DNA from: an uncultured Aquimarina sp.
GTDB lineage: Bacteria; Bacteroidota; Bacteroidia; Flavobacteriales; Flavobacteriaceae
Length of the DNA: 64,000 bases
Direction of reading: 5' to 3'
NCBI GenBank assembly: GCA_947497175.1
Contig: CANMFM010000007.1
Location: forward strand, 124,001 to 188,000
Of the stretch, positions 17,771 to 27,046 are shown one piece after another. The notes under the pieces were generated by a model that saw only the letters and a list, made by a program, of their open reading frames with translations, did no database searches and had not been told where the DNA came from. Numbering within the stretch: the first letter of the stretch is position 1; each line of letters opens with the position of its first letter. The position numbers were made by a program, and so were the translations under genes.

Positions 17771-18673
17771 TTATTTGTTATCTAGTTTTCTTTTTTTATG
17801 CTTGCCAAATTGAAAGGCTCTTGAAATATTAAATCCCAAATGTACATCACCCTCAAAGAAATCATCTGTAGATTCTGTTATAAAACTTTTTTCGATCATG
17901 GTAATCGAATTGGATAAAATGATCTGAAACACATGCCCCCCAGTTTCAATATCAATGCCAAATGCAAGAGAATTTTTTGCATCTATAGACGCCAATGGAT
18001 TTACCGTATAATGGTATTCACCATTTACTGCGATCCTTTTGGTTAGCTTTACTCTTCCTCCGATTCCGACAGCAAAAATGTCATGAGGATCATCGTTGAT
18101 TTTTACAGAATTTCTATGTATGTAGCTGGGCATGATTTGTAAGGAAAATCCAGGACTAAATTTCCTGGCAAGTAATATTTGTGTGGTATATGTTAGACGG
18201 TCACTTTCACTTGGTTCTTTTCCAGGCTCAAAATCATCGATGCTTCTATATGCAACGCTTCCAAAAAGAGATGCCGAAAAGGGCAACGAATTTGCTCCAG
18301 AACTTTGTTTCAGTACTTTATATTTGAAGAAGCCATCATACGTTTTTTCAAAACTACTACGACCAACACCAATCATTAAGTCGTCGAATACACCATACTC
18401 GAATGCAAAACGAATGTTTGATTGATCTAATCCATACAATTCTTCTGGACCTAGGTTAACTCTGCCAAAACGGTGTGAGATCACAAACTCCAACGTTCCT
18501 TTTTTTCTGTTTTCTATAGAATGTCCGTTTAGTATACGGGTACCTTTAAAGGTCGAAGTTACATAGTTTTTAGCTTGTGGCATCTCATTATCAAGAATGT
18601 CAAAAAGATCATCTTGAGCCATCACCTGTAACTGCATAACAAACAAAGCTATTATATATAAAAGATTTTTCAT
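17771..18673 (-). CDS. DUF5777 family beta-barrel protein (copy A)
   Basis: 300 residues with a signal peptide ending near residue 19 (QVMAQ). The rest has barrel-like strands; conserved signatures are TFKGTRILNGHSIENRKKG and LARKFSPGFSLQIMPSYIHR. The protein encoded at 27036-27944 is a clear paralog with the same motifs. It is the last gene of a minus-strand run with YceI and OB-fold genes, two bases from the YceI gene, so the three are probably made together. Function unknown; the barrel should sit in the outer membrane. Confidence 0.78.
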   Translation of the reverse strand: MKNLLYIIALFVMQLQVMAQDDLFDILDNEMPQAKNYVTSTFKGTRILNGHSIENRKKGTLEFVISHRFGRVNLGPEELYGLDQSNIRFAFEYGVFDDLMIGVGRSSFEKTYDGFFKYKVLKQSSGANSLPFSASLFGSVAYRSIDDFEPGKEPSESDRLTYTTQILLARKFSPGFSLQIMPSYIHRNSVKINDDPHDIFAVGIGGRVKLTKRIAVNGEYHYTVNPLASIDAKNSLAFGIDIETGGHVFQIILSNSITMIEKSFITESTDDFFEGDVHLGFNISRAFQFGKHKKRKLDNK

Positions 18674-18674
18674 G

Positions 18675-19223
18675 TTACTTTTTATAGGGTTTATGATCTA
18701 ATGCAAAACGTACTTCTATCGTTTCAGCAATATTATTTACTACCAGTGATGGTATTTCAATATTAAAGTCTGCTACTTTTACAGTAAAGCTTCCTTGTAT
18801 AGATATAACATCGGTTGTTTTACTAATCTTAGCTAGGGTTTTTAAGGTTTTTGTAACACCGTGAATAGTTATATTTCCAGTGATAGTAACTTCTTGCTCA
18901 ATTTGATTAAGCGTATCAAAATTTAAAACCTCTCCCTTAAATGTTGCTTTAGGATATTTATCTGATTCTACATAATTTTCATTAAAATGTTCTTGCATCA
19001 ACGATTTCTCGAACATAAATGATTTCATCAGTATTGCAATAGCAATGGTACCGTTGGATGTATTAATAATACTTAATACTTGATTGTTATCAGCTTTGAT
19101 ATCCTCGACTGGTGCACTTGAAAAAAATGAGACAGATCCTTGTTTTGTTAAGAATTTTTCCTGAGCATGAGAAACTACTGTAGAGAACAGGAGTAAGGAT
19201 AGTATTATATATAATGATTTCAT
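18675..19223 (-). CDS. YceI family periplasmic protein (copy A)
   Basis: 182 residues with a signal peptide (to about residue 20, VVSHAQ). YceI proteins are lipocalin-like barrels that bind an isoprenoid or amide lipid. Seen here: the KYPKATFKGE strand, GNITIHGVTKT and the C-terminal EVRFAL strand. It is tightly packed between the OB-fold and DUF5777 genes. The copy at 26498-27046 shares most motifs (QHFNENYVESD, ITIHGVTK). Confidence 0.85.
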   Translation of the reverse strand: MKSLYIILSLLLFSTVVSHAQEKFLTKQGSVSFFSSAPVEDIKADNNQVLSIINTSNGTIAIAILMKSFMFEKSLMQEHFNENYVESDKYPKATFKGEVLNFDTLNQIEQEVTITGNITIHGVTKTLKTLAKISKTTDVISIQGSFTVKVADFNIEIPSLVVNNIAETIEVRFALDHKPYKK

Positions 19224-19240
19224 AAGTAAATAATAAATTT

Positions 19241-19666
19241 TTAGTTAACAATTACGCATTTTACAAGGATTACATCCATGAGATAGCCAGTACACATCCC
19301 TTTGATTGTAATGGATTGACCTAATTTTAATGTTTTTGTTTTTGTAATTTCTTTGGCATCAAGATGACATAAGATGCTTCCAAAAGAGTCATCGGCACTT
19401 AGACTGATAACACCTTTTTCGTTTGTCATATCCAAATCAGATATAGTACCGGTAACCTGAAGTATTTGATCCAGATACTTTGAATTTGCCTGGGTTTCAT
19501 TACTTTGAAAATCTTGAAGCACTTGGGTCGCTTCTATAGAGTGGTTGGGCACTTTTTCTGAAATATTTATATGTGGTTTATTCAATAGAGTTACAGCTAT
19601 ATAGACAATTATTAAAACTACAATGAGTACTGAGTTTATGAGTATGATTCTTGTTTTTCCAATCAT
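19241..19666 (-). CDS. OB-fold (tRNA_anti-like) membrane-anchored protein (copy A)
   Basis: 141 residues with one N-terminal membrane helix (about 7-27) and an outward OB-fold domain of tRNA_anti-like type: YLDQILQVTGTISDLD, ILCHLD, LGQSITIKGMCTGYLMDVILVKC. The usual family length is about 130-150 residues. Its paralog is at 26068-26505. Role unknown; in this module it lies between a heme lipoprotein and YceI. Confidence 0.76.
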   Translation of the reverse strand: MIGKTRIILINSVLIVVLIIVYIAVTLLNKPHINISEKVPNHSIEATQVLQDFQSNETQANSKYLDQILQVTGTISDLDMTNEKGVISLSADDSFGSILCHLDAKEITKTKTLKLGQSITIKGMCTGYLMDVILVKCVIVN

Positions 19667-19676
19667 AGCAGTGTTT

Positions 19677-20030
19677 TTAGTTATTTAATGCTCCGTTATC
19701 TATCCAGCATCTAATGAGCTCGATTTCTTCATTGGTGAGAGATCCTCCCAATGGCATTCTTCTAGACACTACTTGTGTTCTAACTCTGGCAGCATTAGAG
19801 TTAATTCCTTCAAAAGTTCTTAAATCAGGAGCTTGGTTACCACCATGACAGCTAATACAGTTAGAATCAATAATAGGTTTGATATTTGTTGTAAATGAAA
19901 TATCTGTGCTACATACGTCGCCTACTACAACTGCCGGAATTTCTTCTTCTACAGTATTTTCGCAAGAAAAAAATGCAATACTTAAAGCCACAAGTATATA
20001 TATGTGTGTGTGTTTTGAGATTGTATTCAT
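19677..20030 (-). CDS. Small c-type cytochrome lipoprotein
   Basis: I start at the ATG at 20030 (MNTISKHTHIYILVALSIAFFSC), which gives 117 residues and a good lipobox at Cys23. One heme c motif, CISCH, is present, and the likely distal methionine is in SRRMPLGG. It resembles the small cytochrome domains of planctomycete and Bacteroidetes proteins. It probably carries electrons on the periplasmic face. It heads the OB/YceI/DUF5777 run. Confidence 0.78.
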   Translation of the reverse strand: MNTISKHTHIYILVALSIAFFSCENTVEEEIPAVVVGDVCSTDISFTTNIKPIIDSNCISCHGGNQAPDLRTFEGINSNAARVRTQVVSRRMPLGGSLTNEEIELIRCWIDNGALNN

Positions 20031-20049
20031 TGGTATCGGGTTAAGGTAT

Positions 20050-20081
20050 AAGAGGAAGGAGCAAAGCATTACCTTCCTCTT
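20050..20081. repeat. Hairpin ahead of the cytochrome lipoprotein gene
   Basis: AAGAGGAAGG and CCTTCCTCTT make a perfect 10-pair stem ending about 20 bases before the ATG at 20030. It would be in the 5' leader. There is no T run, so it may act on translation or mRNA stability. The rest of 20082-20373 shows nothing further. Confidence 0.5.
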
Positions 20082-20373
20082 ATGATCAACTAACTACTTA
20101 AATATGAATTTGTATTAACCCTTTGTGCATTTAGACGTTTTTTTAGTCAAGAATCCATTAATTCGAGTGCTTCATCAAGCTCAGGATATCTAGGAGTATT
20201 GATTAAAAAAGCCATGCTCGATATATTTTGTATTCATTTGATTAGAACAAAACACTTGCATTAATGCTTTTTTGTGGATTTTCTTTAAATACACAATAGG
20301 TTGTATTATATTTTTTGTTTAAATAAATAGATTTAATAATCTTTAAATCAGTATTTTATTTTTTTTAAAAATA

Positions 20374-21225
20374 TCACTCAGGAGCACCTGGAGTATCCGT
20401 ATTGGCAATTGGCCAAACTCCGGGTGCCGGGAAATTAATTCCAAAATTGTCTCCACGTTCTACATCTTGCCCAAAGTAATATAAAGGCCACCCTCTAAAG
20501 GTTAACTGCTTTCGGCCAAATACATCTATTGTTCCAAAATCACTTGCGTCAAGAATACTTGGCAGCTTATCAATATCTACATGAAATACTGGCCATACAG
20601 CATCATTAGAAAAATCATCGGCTGTAAAGTTGTTATTGTCTTTGGTGTCATTCTGGAAGGTATACAAGGTTCTTCCTGTATTACCGTTTACGATATAAAA
20701 TGTAAGTTCATCACCTTCTGTATAATCACTTTTAATGTTTATAAGGTTTCCTTCAGAATCTTTACCCACGAGTTGAGCTTCTGCATACATTAATGAATAG
20801 TCTGGTTTTGCGATATACCAGTTATTACCTACTTTATCCCCATTGGTATCACCAGCAGCATTATCATTAGCAAAATAATATAAGGGCCATCCTTTATAGG
20901 TATTTTGCTTTTCTCCATCAGCTCTGGTGATAACACTAAAGTCTGACGCTAACAAACCACTATCTAATGTTAAATCTGCGGTATAAAATATGGGCCACGC
21001 TGCTTTACAATCTCCTGCACATACAGATGTTCCTTTTGTATCTCTTGAAAAGAAATATAAAGACATACCATTTGCATCGGTAAGAATGCTACCAAATTTT
21101 TCATTTGTAGTTAATTGAACAGCATTAGCCGTGGTTACCGGAGGAGTAATTTGCGTGTCATCATCACTGCTACAACTATAGAGTGAAGCAACTAGAGCGA
21201 ATACTAAGAAAATTGACTTTTTCAT
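20374..21225 (-). CDS. Secreted-repeat (COG4315) lipoprotein
   Basis: 283 residues with a lipoprotein signal (lipobox LYSC at about residue 18). It holds two to three copies of the 'secreted repeat of unknown function': GMSLYFFSRDTKG with CAGDCKAAWPIF, then TYKGWPLYYFANDNAAGD, and later TLYTFQNDTKDNN with AVWPVF and FRGWPLYYFGQD. Proteins of this type have been found with electron transport and redox lipoproteins. It lies upstream of the cytochrome-OB-YceI run on the same strand, across 343 bases. Function unknown. Confidence 0.8.
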   Translation of the reverse strand: MKKSIFLVFALVASLYSCSSDDDTQITPPVTTANAVQLTTNEKFGSILTDANGMSLYFFSRDTKGTSVCAGDCKAAWPIFYTADLTLDSGLLASDFSVITRADGEKQNTYKGWPLYYFANDNAAGDTNGDKVGNNWYIAKPDYSLMYAEAQLVGKDSEGNLINIKSDYTEGDELTFYIVNGNTGRTLYTFQNDTKDNNNFTADDFSNDAVWPVFHVDIDKLPSILDASDFGTIDVFGRKQLTFRGWPLYYFGQDVERGDNFGINFPAPGVWPIANTDTPGAPE

Positions 21226-21805
21226 TTTTTGAGTTTTTATGATTTATGAAGCAAATTACCGTCAATACTACCCTTAGAATCAAATTAATATAGGTGAGAG
21301 GGAAAAAATGGCGTTAAAAAGGAAAAAAAAGAGTTGAAAAAAGGCTCTAGAGTTTCATTGTGTTGGTAACATAAAAATCGAGTAGTCATTTGATTAACTA
21401 ATCTATATCTCATCACAACCTTTCTTGAAAAGGATGGACTTTATATCCCTCTTACTTTTATATTTGTAGTTTTGGTGAAACTAACCATGTAATGCTACCC
21501 GTTAGTTATTTATAACTATGTAGAACGATGCTTAATAGTTTCAAGAATGGCTGTTTCTATACACAATGTTAGTAGTATTGCCTTTTAGATCGATCTCCTC
21601 CGGTGGGGAACGGCTACATTTGGTTTGGTAATGATCTACTCCGGTGCGGAGCTATTATACGTGGTCGTTCATTTAATTTTTCATGAGGTAATTTAGTGCT
21701 TAAGCAAATTACCCCGGGCATACCCCATGGTATTTGATTAAAAAACGATTTTAAATTTTAAAGGAAACCTCAAAGTACCTATATCTCGAATATGGAGCAA
21801 ATAAA
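21226..21805. other. Non-coding stretch with a short tandem-like repeat
   Basis: I see no gene. At 21590-21623 and 21632-21664 two related stretches begin GATCTCCTCCGGTGGGG and GATCTACTCCGGTGCGG and end near TTGGT / GTGGT, a period of about 42 bases. This is the most GC-rich part of the gap. Confidence 0.45.
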
Positions 21806-21841
21806 AAATCCTGCTGGTCTCATTCACAACCAACAGGATTT
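21806..21841 (-). terminator. Terminator of the collagen-like gene run
   Basis: On the minus strand AAATCCTG and CAGGATTT with flanking matches form a stem, followed by a T run. It lies about 35 bases beyond the last collagen-like gene. Confidence 0.7.
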
Positions 21842-21875
21842 AGGTATTGGGGAAATAAAATCCCTTTACATTCTT

Positions 21876-22598
21876 TTAAAGTATATCAACCCCAGGGATA
21901 TTTTCTAAAACAATAACATCTACTTCTCCAGATATAGATAAATCATTATCCGTATCGTTGTTCTCGCCATCGACATTAAAAGAGAATGAGAACGTAAGAT
22001 TATTTGTCGTATCATTAAAATTGAAACCCGTAATACTAAAATTAGATAATGGTGTATCTATGTCCTGGGTATCAAAAGAATCATTCAATTGTAATACTAC
22101 CAAATCTTCAAAAAGCATGTTATACTCGTTGAGATCTAATTCAAATTCGAATTCCTGAGTGTCGGTTCTCGGATTAATTACATTAAGGATAATTCCAGCC
22201 GTAAATTCTTGAGAATCATCATCGGGAGTATTTAGAAATCGTAATAGATTAAAGGTGATATCACCTTCTTCGTTTGTAGTAAACGAATTAAAATCGATAA
22301 GTGATACAGCATCGATAGCTGTAAATTCTAAATTTTTTGTATCCGTAAAGGCTTCATCTGTATCAGGTCTGGTTCCACTAAGAGTAAGATTGATACTTCC
22401 AAATTGAGTAAGTTCTTCAAAACCAACTCCATCTTGCCCGTTGGCACCATCGATGCCATCAACACCATCGATACCATTAGTACCATCTAAACCATCAGGC
22501 CCGGCTGCACCATCTTCACCTTCACAATTGACAAGGGATATCCCAAGAAAACCAATAAAAAGGAGTGTATATATTGTTCTTAAACGTATATTTTTCAT
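21876..22598 (-). CDS. Collagen-like lipoprotein, copy 1
   Basis: 240 residues: signal peptide with lipobox (SLVNC), then about ten Gly-X-Y triplets (residues 27-57, e.g. GAAGPDGLDGTNG), then a 180-residue domain beginning ELTQFGSINLTLSGTRPD with beta-rich, Asp/Asn-rich sequence and ending SGEVDVIVLE. The triplets should form a short collagen-like stalk holding the domain away from the outer membrane. It is the last of three tandem paralogs, 33 bases from the next. Function unknown. Confidence 0.82.
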   Translation of the reverse strand: MKNIRLRTIYTLLFIGFLGISLVNCEGEDGAAGPDGLDGTNGIDGVDGIDGANGQDGVGFEELTQFGSINLTLSGTRPDTDEAFTDTKNLEFTAIDAVSLIDFNSFTTNEEGDITFNLLRFLNTPDDDSQEFTAGIILNVINPRTDTQEFEFELDLNEYNMLFEDLVVLQLNDSFDTQDIDTPLSNFSITGFNFNDTTNNLTFSFSFNVDGENNDTDNDLSISGEVDVIVLENIPGVDIL

Positions 22599-22631
22599 TT
22601 TGTGTAAATTTTATTGTTCTTTTTGCTATGC

Positions 22632-23339
22632 TTATTCTATTCTCTGTAGTTCTCTTAATACAATTACATCAACTTCTCCTGATACCGATAATACATTACC
22701 CGTAGAATTTCTATTGTCAGGTATGTCCAACGTAAATGAAAATGAAAGTGCGTTGGTTTGGTCATCAAAATTGAAATTGGTGATATTCAAATTCTCTATA
22801 TCATTATTACTACCTACAAAGGTTGTAATATTTACTACCGTAAGGTCTTCAGAAATTAAAGGATATTGAAATAGGGTAAAACTAAATTCGTTAAACACCG
22901 GGGTGTTTGATTCGGGATTGGCAACCAGCATATTAAAAGTTGTACCTACGCTTTGAAAATCTTCGCCACCGGGAACACTTAAAAATCTTCCAAAATCGAA
23001 TTGTAAAAAAGTTTCTTCAACACTAACTGAATTTGATTGCGTTAAAATTTCTGGAGATAAGGGTGTAAACCGAAATACATTGCTATCTGTAAAAGCTACA
23101 TCATCTGGTCTTGTGCCTTCCAGGGTAAGTGTTATGCTTCCAAACTGAGTAAGCTCATCAAAACCAAATCCATCGGTTCCGTCTGTTCCGTTAATTCCAT
23201 CAGTTCCATCAATACCATTACCAGCATCTTGTCCTGCTGGTCCTATGTCGCCATCTTCACCTTCGCAACTGGCAAATAACACCCCGAAGCAGCAAATAAA
23301 AAGTATTTTGTATATGTTTATGTGATTAAATCGTTTCAT
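22632..23339 (-). CDS. Collagen-like lipoprotein, copy 2
   Basis: 235 residues with lipobox FASC, a Gly-X-Y stretch that is broken once (GPAGQDAGNGIDG) and then the shared domain (ELTQFGSITLTLEGTRPD to SGEVDVIVL). The break in the triplet register distinguishes it from the other two copies. It is 23 bases from copy 3, so all three appear to be one transcript. Confidence 0.82.
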   Translation of the reverse strand: MKRFNHINIYKILFICCFGVLFASCEGEDGDIGPAGQDAGNGIDGTDGINGTDGTDGFGFDELTQFGSITLTLEGTRPDDVAFTDSNVFRFTPLSPEILTQSNSVSVEETFLQFDFGRFLSVPGGEDFQSVGTTFNMLVANPESNTPVFNEFSFTLFQYPLISEDLTVVNITTFVGSNNDIENLNITNFNFDDQTNALSFSFTLDIPDNRNSTGNVLSVSGEVDVIVLRELQRIE

Positions 23340-23362
23340 GATATTTATTTTTTTATAATTAT

Positions 23363-24064
23363 TTAAAGCACTAACCCATCTATATCTTCTACAACTATGA
23401 CATCTACTTCGCCAGAGATAGTTAGATCATTACCCGTATCATTATTAGCAGCATCCACCGTAAAAGAAAATGAAAATGTGACTGCATTGGTCTGATTATT
23501 AAAATTGAAGTTGGTTATATTAAAATTAGTCACCCCCGTTTGGTCGTTAGTAAAATCACCGCTAAATCCAAAGTAGGTAAGGTCATCAAAAATCATGGTA
23601 TAATCTTCTACGAAAAATTCGAATTCAATGGTTTCATTAGCTTCTCCCGGGTTAGTAAAAACAACGAAGACGTTCATTTCTGAACCCAGAAAATCGTTAT
23701 CAGGTGCACTTAAAGTCCGTGTTATACTAAACTCTATACTGTTTTCTTCGATTTCTACATCGTTATCAAAGTCAATATCTTCTACACCGGTAAACTTAAA
23801 GACATCTGTTTTGGTAAATGGTACATTGTCTGGTCTGGTTCCTTCCAGTGTAAGGGTAATACCACCAAACTTGGCTAGTTCATCAAAAGCAACACCGTTT
23901 TGACCGTTGATTCCGTTAGCACCATCAGCGCCATCAGTTCCATCTACTCCTACGATTCCATCTTGCCCTGCTGGGCCAATGTCGCCATCTTCACAATTGA
24001 CGGATAAAAGCCCCAATACGCCAATTACAACTGTTCGTAATAAAAAGTTTTTCATTGTTTTCAT
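23363..24064 (-). CDS. Collagen-like lipoprotein, copy 3
   Basis: 233 residues with lipobox LSVNC, about ten Gly-X-Y triplets (GPAGQDGIVGVDGTDG onward) and the same C-terminal domain (ELAKFGGITLTLEGTRPD). It is the first gene of the run. Its closest match in the C-terminal domain looks like copy 1 (NVDAANNDTGNDLTISGEVD against the equivalent NDTDNDLSISGEVD). Confidence 0.82.
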   Translation of the reverse strand: MKTMKNFLLRTVVIGVLGLLSVNCEDGDIGPAGQDGIVGVDGTDGADGANGINGQNGVAFDELAKFGGITLTLEGTRPDNVPFTKTDVFKFTGVEDIDFDNDVEIEENSIEFSITRTLSAPDNDFLGSEMNVFVVFTNPGEANETIEFEFFVEDYTMIFDDLTYFGFSGDFTNDQTGVTNFNITNFNFNNQTNAVTFSFSFTVDAANNDTGNDLTISGEVDVIVVEDIDGLVL

Positions 24065-24514
24065 TTTAAAGTTAATTTATTATTTGAATGATGATGCAAA
24101 TAAGCATCATTAGGGCCTTTGAAACGAAATGAAAGTCTATGAGAAGGAAAAAATAATACCTAAAAAGGAAAAAAATGGCTTGAAAATAACTGTATATTAT
24201 CTTAGAATAACGTGAATTCAATCTAACGATGTAAACGATTAAAAGCCGTCAACTCAAGTGGCTTTTTTGAAACAAAGTGAAAAAAAATAGTATCGATCCT
24301 ATGACAGGCTCAGAAGAACAAGGTTTTTTTTAGAACACCATTATTCTCGATACGCTTCTCTTAAAATCGAAACACTCTAACATACGTGATTTTAGCATAA
24401 AAACTCGCGTTAGAATAGAAAATTACAGATAACATAAAGACTATTAGTGAGTTAAGTCTTTATTGATCGAGAAAAGGGAGATAAAAACATCTAAAAAGAA
24501 CTTTATTCAGATCA
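24065..24514. other. Non-coding gap with dispersed repeat
   Basis: No gene seen. From 24241 a stretch beginning AAAAGCCGTCAAC, continuing GTGGCTTTTTT and reaching TATCGATCC, is one copy of a repeat also present near 28136 and 33012. Confidence 0.55.
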
Positions 24515-25621
24515 TTAGATACTTAACCATTGTCTAAACTCCGCAGCTTTGTTTTTGCTGATAATGATCTCAACATCAGCATTACGGATAAGTATTTTGA
24601 GCTGACTATTACCATATTTGATAATTTTTTCGATCGCGGCAATACTGATAATAAATTGGCGATTGGCTCTAAAAAATAAGGAAGGATCTAAACTAGTAAA
24701 CATATCATCCAAACTTACATTACTGGTAGATCTTTTGCCATCTGCACAAATCACGTAAGTAATGGTATTCTCTGTATGGATATAAGCGATTTCATCAATA
24801 TTAATCGGAATTAGCTCATTTCTTATATAGGTTAGAATTCTCTTTTTACCAGGATCTAATGATTGCTCTGAGGGTTCATTTGTTACATTATTTTCAACAA
24901 CTTTTTGTTGATACGCAACAAGGTCGGTATTTAGTTTTGAAAGATTGACAAGTTCACTCTCTAAGCTTATGTTTTTTTGTTCCAGCTGTTTTTCATAATA
25001 GCTTCCAATAATACGTACAGCAAAAAAAGAAGACAGAATGATTAATCCACCCATAAAAGCGAATATGGTGTAAAAACTAGTTTTGAGCTTTCTGGTCTGA
25101 GCTGATATTTTACCCAAATTTGCATGCGCAGCTACAATTAAATCAGAGTCTTTAACGGGAGAGATAAAGATGATTTCTGATTGGGTAGCAATAGTATCAT
25201 TCTCTTTTTCCTTTTTGCGATTCATCAATAGGTCATAGAGTTGATCAGAACTGTTCTCTTTACTCAACGATTCCAGAAGTAATTGATTAGAGTTTACTTT
25301 TTGTCCTACTTTTGTAATATCAGGATGACAAACCTCTTTACCCGACCAGTCAAACACGCAAATAAACGAAGCACCGCTATGCGTATTCTCAATCGTATTT
25401 TGAATGTTTTGTATTACAGTTTCTTTTTTGATGCCACCTACCAACTGATTTTCGATTAGTTTGGCTATTTCATTTGCTTCGCGCTTACTCGATTCTAATT
25501 GTATTTCAATCAATTGATTTGCGCTTACTTTAATAAAGTATTTAACACCAAGAGAAGCTATAATCAAAAAAATTACGGATATCGAAATAAAGGTTAAAAA
25601 GTATAATTTATCTTTTCTCAT
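24515..25621 (-). CDS. Membrane sensor with C-terminal LytTR DNA-binding domain
   Basis: 368 residues. Membrane helices at about 8-30 and 185-207 enclose a periplasmic sensor of Cache-like character (FICVFDWSGKEVCHPD). After a coiled coil (215-245) comes a LytTR DNA-binding domain (about 265-368: ILTYIRNELIPINIDEIAYI, DGKRSTSNVSLDDMF, FFRANRQFIISI). It is a one-component membrane-bound regulator, likely controlling neighbouring envelope genes. It lies upstream of and on the same strand as the collagen-like genes. Confidence 0.83.
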   Translation of the reverse strand: MRKDKLYFLTFISISVIFLIIASLGVKYFIKVSANQLIEIQLESSKREANEIAKLIENQLVGGIKKETVIQNIQNTIENTHSGASFICVFDWSGKEVCHPDITKVGQKVNSNQLLLESLSKENSSDQLYDLLMNRKKEKENDTIATQSEIIFISPVKDSDLIVAAHANLGKISAQTRKLKTSFYTIFAFMGGLIILSSFFAVRIIGSYYEKQLEQKNISLESELVNLSKLNTDLVAYQQKVVENNVTNEPSEQSLDPGKKRILTYIRNELIPINIDEIAYIHTENTITYVICADGKRSTSNVSLDDMFTSLDPSLFFRANRQFIISIAAIEKIIKYGNSQLKILIRNADVEIIISKNKAAEFRQWLSI

Positions 25622-25860
25622 TAGACTGTTAAATGAATCTGTGTGATTGCTAAACGTATCTTGTGATGTATAATTACAATACCGAAACGAAAATAGTATA
25701 TTTTTTTTCTAATTTGTTTAATCACGTAAGAATTGCAATTCTTTTCAATGGATTTTTTTCCTTTTCAACACTTCTTTTTCATCCTAACAGACATTTATTG
25801 AGCAGTTGTGTTGTAATCATTGTTTATTTGATCCTTTACTAATTCAAAAAAAATTAAATA

Positions 25861-25962
25861 ATGAAAATTTTTAAAAATAAGATACTTTTATACTTGTTTT
25901 CAATTGCTGTAGTTATCTTACTATTGCAAATCACATTTTTAATTAGAACGTATAATTATTAG
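25861..25962 (+). CDS. Putative 33-residue single-pass membrane protein
   Basis: An ATG at 25861 opens a frame of 33 codons ending TAG. The product (MKIFKNKILLYLF start, charged end RTYNY) is a positively charged head, a 20-residue hydrophobic helix and a short tail. It sits in the otherwise empty 25622-26067 gap, 100 bases before the OB-fold gene. A chance frame cannot be excluded; conservation in relatives would decide. Confidence 0.4.
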   Translation: MKIFKNKILLYLFSIAVVILLLQITFLIRTYNY

Positions 25963-26067
25963 TATATTTTAAAAAGAAGACAATTACATTTGTAGATATA
26001 AGGTTTACATTAAATGTTATAAATTTAACAATTGAATCATACAGATTAGCATGTTTCTTCTAATGAT

Positions 26068-26505
26068 ATGAATAGAAAAAGTACAATTAAAGCTTTTATT
26101 TTTTGCCTAGTATTGGCGGCAGGCCTTTATTTATATTTTGGATTTTATAATCCTTCCCATGATGCTATTGACAAAGCTACCACCGAAGTAAGTGTTAGTT
26201 CGGACGAACTTACATCTACATATATACTTAATGAAAAAAATGCAAATTCTATATATAGAGGTAAAGTTATTGAAGTTGATGGTGTCGTAAAAAAAGTCTC
26301 TTTTTTAAATAATCGAAATACCGTATTATTGTACGGTAATGACAAATATTCTAACGTACTATGTGATATGCAATCCAATCAAATAGAAAAAGTTAAAGAG
26401 CTGAAGCCCGGTCAAAAAATAAGAATTAAAGGTGTATGCAAAGGCTTTCTGAAGGATGCAATAGTATTAAACTGTATGCTGATTAACACACAAATCAATG
26501 AATAA
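26068..26505 (+). CDS. OB-fold (tRNA_anti-like) membrane-anchored protein (copy B)
   Basis: 145 residues with an N-terminal helix (about 9-27) and an OB-fold domain (YRGKVIEVDGVVKKVSFL, VLCDMQ, LKPGQKIRIKGVCKGFLKDAIVLNC). It is a paralog of the protein encoded at 19241-19666. Its stop overlaps the start of the YceI gene by eight bases, pointing to coupled translation. Confidence 0.78.
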   Translation: MNRKSTIKAFIFCLVLAAGLYLYFGFYNPSHDAIDKATTEVSVSSDELTSTYILNEKNANSIYRGKVIEVDGVVKKVSFLNNRNTVLLYGNDKYSNVLCDMQSNQIEKVKELKPGQKIRIKGVCKGFLKDAIVLNCMLINTQINE

Positions 26506-27046
26506 AATTATTATTCTATTATTTATGTTGACAGGTTTTACCGATGTAGAGGTAAAATCAGATCAAATTATTACACGGCAGGGCCAAACTTCTTTTTTCT
26601 CTTACACTTCTGTAGAGAATATTGAAGCAAAAAATAATCAGGTGTTGAGTATTATAGACCTGTCAAAACATAAAATAGCCGTGAGCATGCTCATGAATGC
26701 GTTTGTTTTTAAAAAATCATTAATGCATGAGCATTTTAACGAAAGTTATATTGAATCTGACCTATATCCAAAAGCTACTTTTGAAGGTGATATTATTGAT
26801 TTTGACCCATTAGCACCGGGTACACAAATTAAAATTATAAAAGGAGATCTTACAATACATGGTATCACTAAAGAAGTTGAAATAAAAACAACGATTGAAA
26901 ATAATAACGGTAACTATCTATTAACGGGTGATTTTGAAGTAGCCGTTAAAGATTTTGATATCAAGATACCCCCAATCTTAGCCCCGAATATTGCTAAAAC
27001 CATATCCATAACATTTAGATTTGAATATCAGCCTTATGAAAAATAA
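26498..27046 (+). CDS. YceI family protein (copy B)
   Basis: 182 residues with a short, weakly hydrophobic signal (MNKIIILLFMLTGFTDVEVKS). The YceI pattern is clear: QGQTSFFSYTSVENIEAKNN, LYPKATFEGD, GDLTIHGITKEVE and the last strand ISITFRFEYQPYEK. It is the middle gene of the OB / YceI / DUF5777 module and overlaps both neighbours. Confidence 0.85.
   Translation: MNKIIILLFMLTGFTDVEVKSDQIITRQGQTSFFSYTSVENIEAKNNQVLSIIDLSKHKIAVSMLMNAFVFKKSLMHEHFNESYIESDLYPKATFEGDIIDFDPLAPGTQIKIIKGDLTIHGITKEVEIKTTIENNNGNYLLTGDFEVAVKDFDIKIPPILAPNIAKTISITFRFEYQPYEK

Noticed and set aside
20314-20349. TTTGTTTAA with an AT-rich stretch, similar to the shared operator
   Set aside because: The second arm at the 16-base spacing does not match TTAAACAAA, so it does not qualify as a sixth site.
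22441-22869. A 142-codon plus-strand frame rich in Pro and Ser
   Set aside because: It is the antisense of the Gly-X-Y triplets and neighbouring domain of the collagen-like genes; the bias comes from the repeat.
23907-24113. Plus-strand frame with Pro/Ser repeats
   Set aside because: Antisense of the Gly-X-Y region of collagen-like copy 3.
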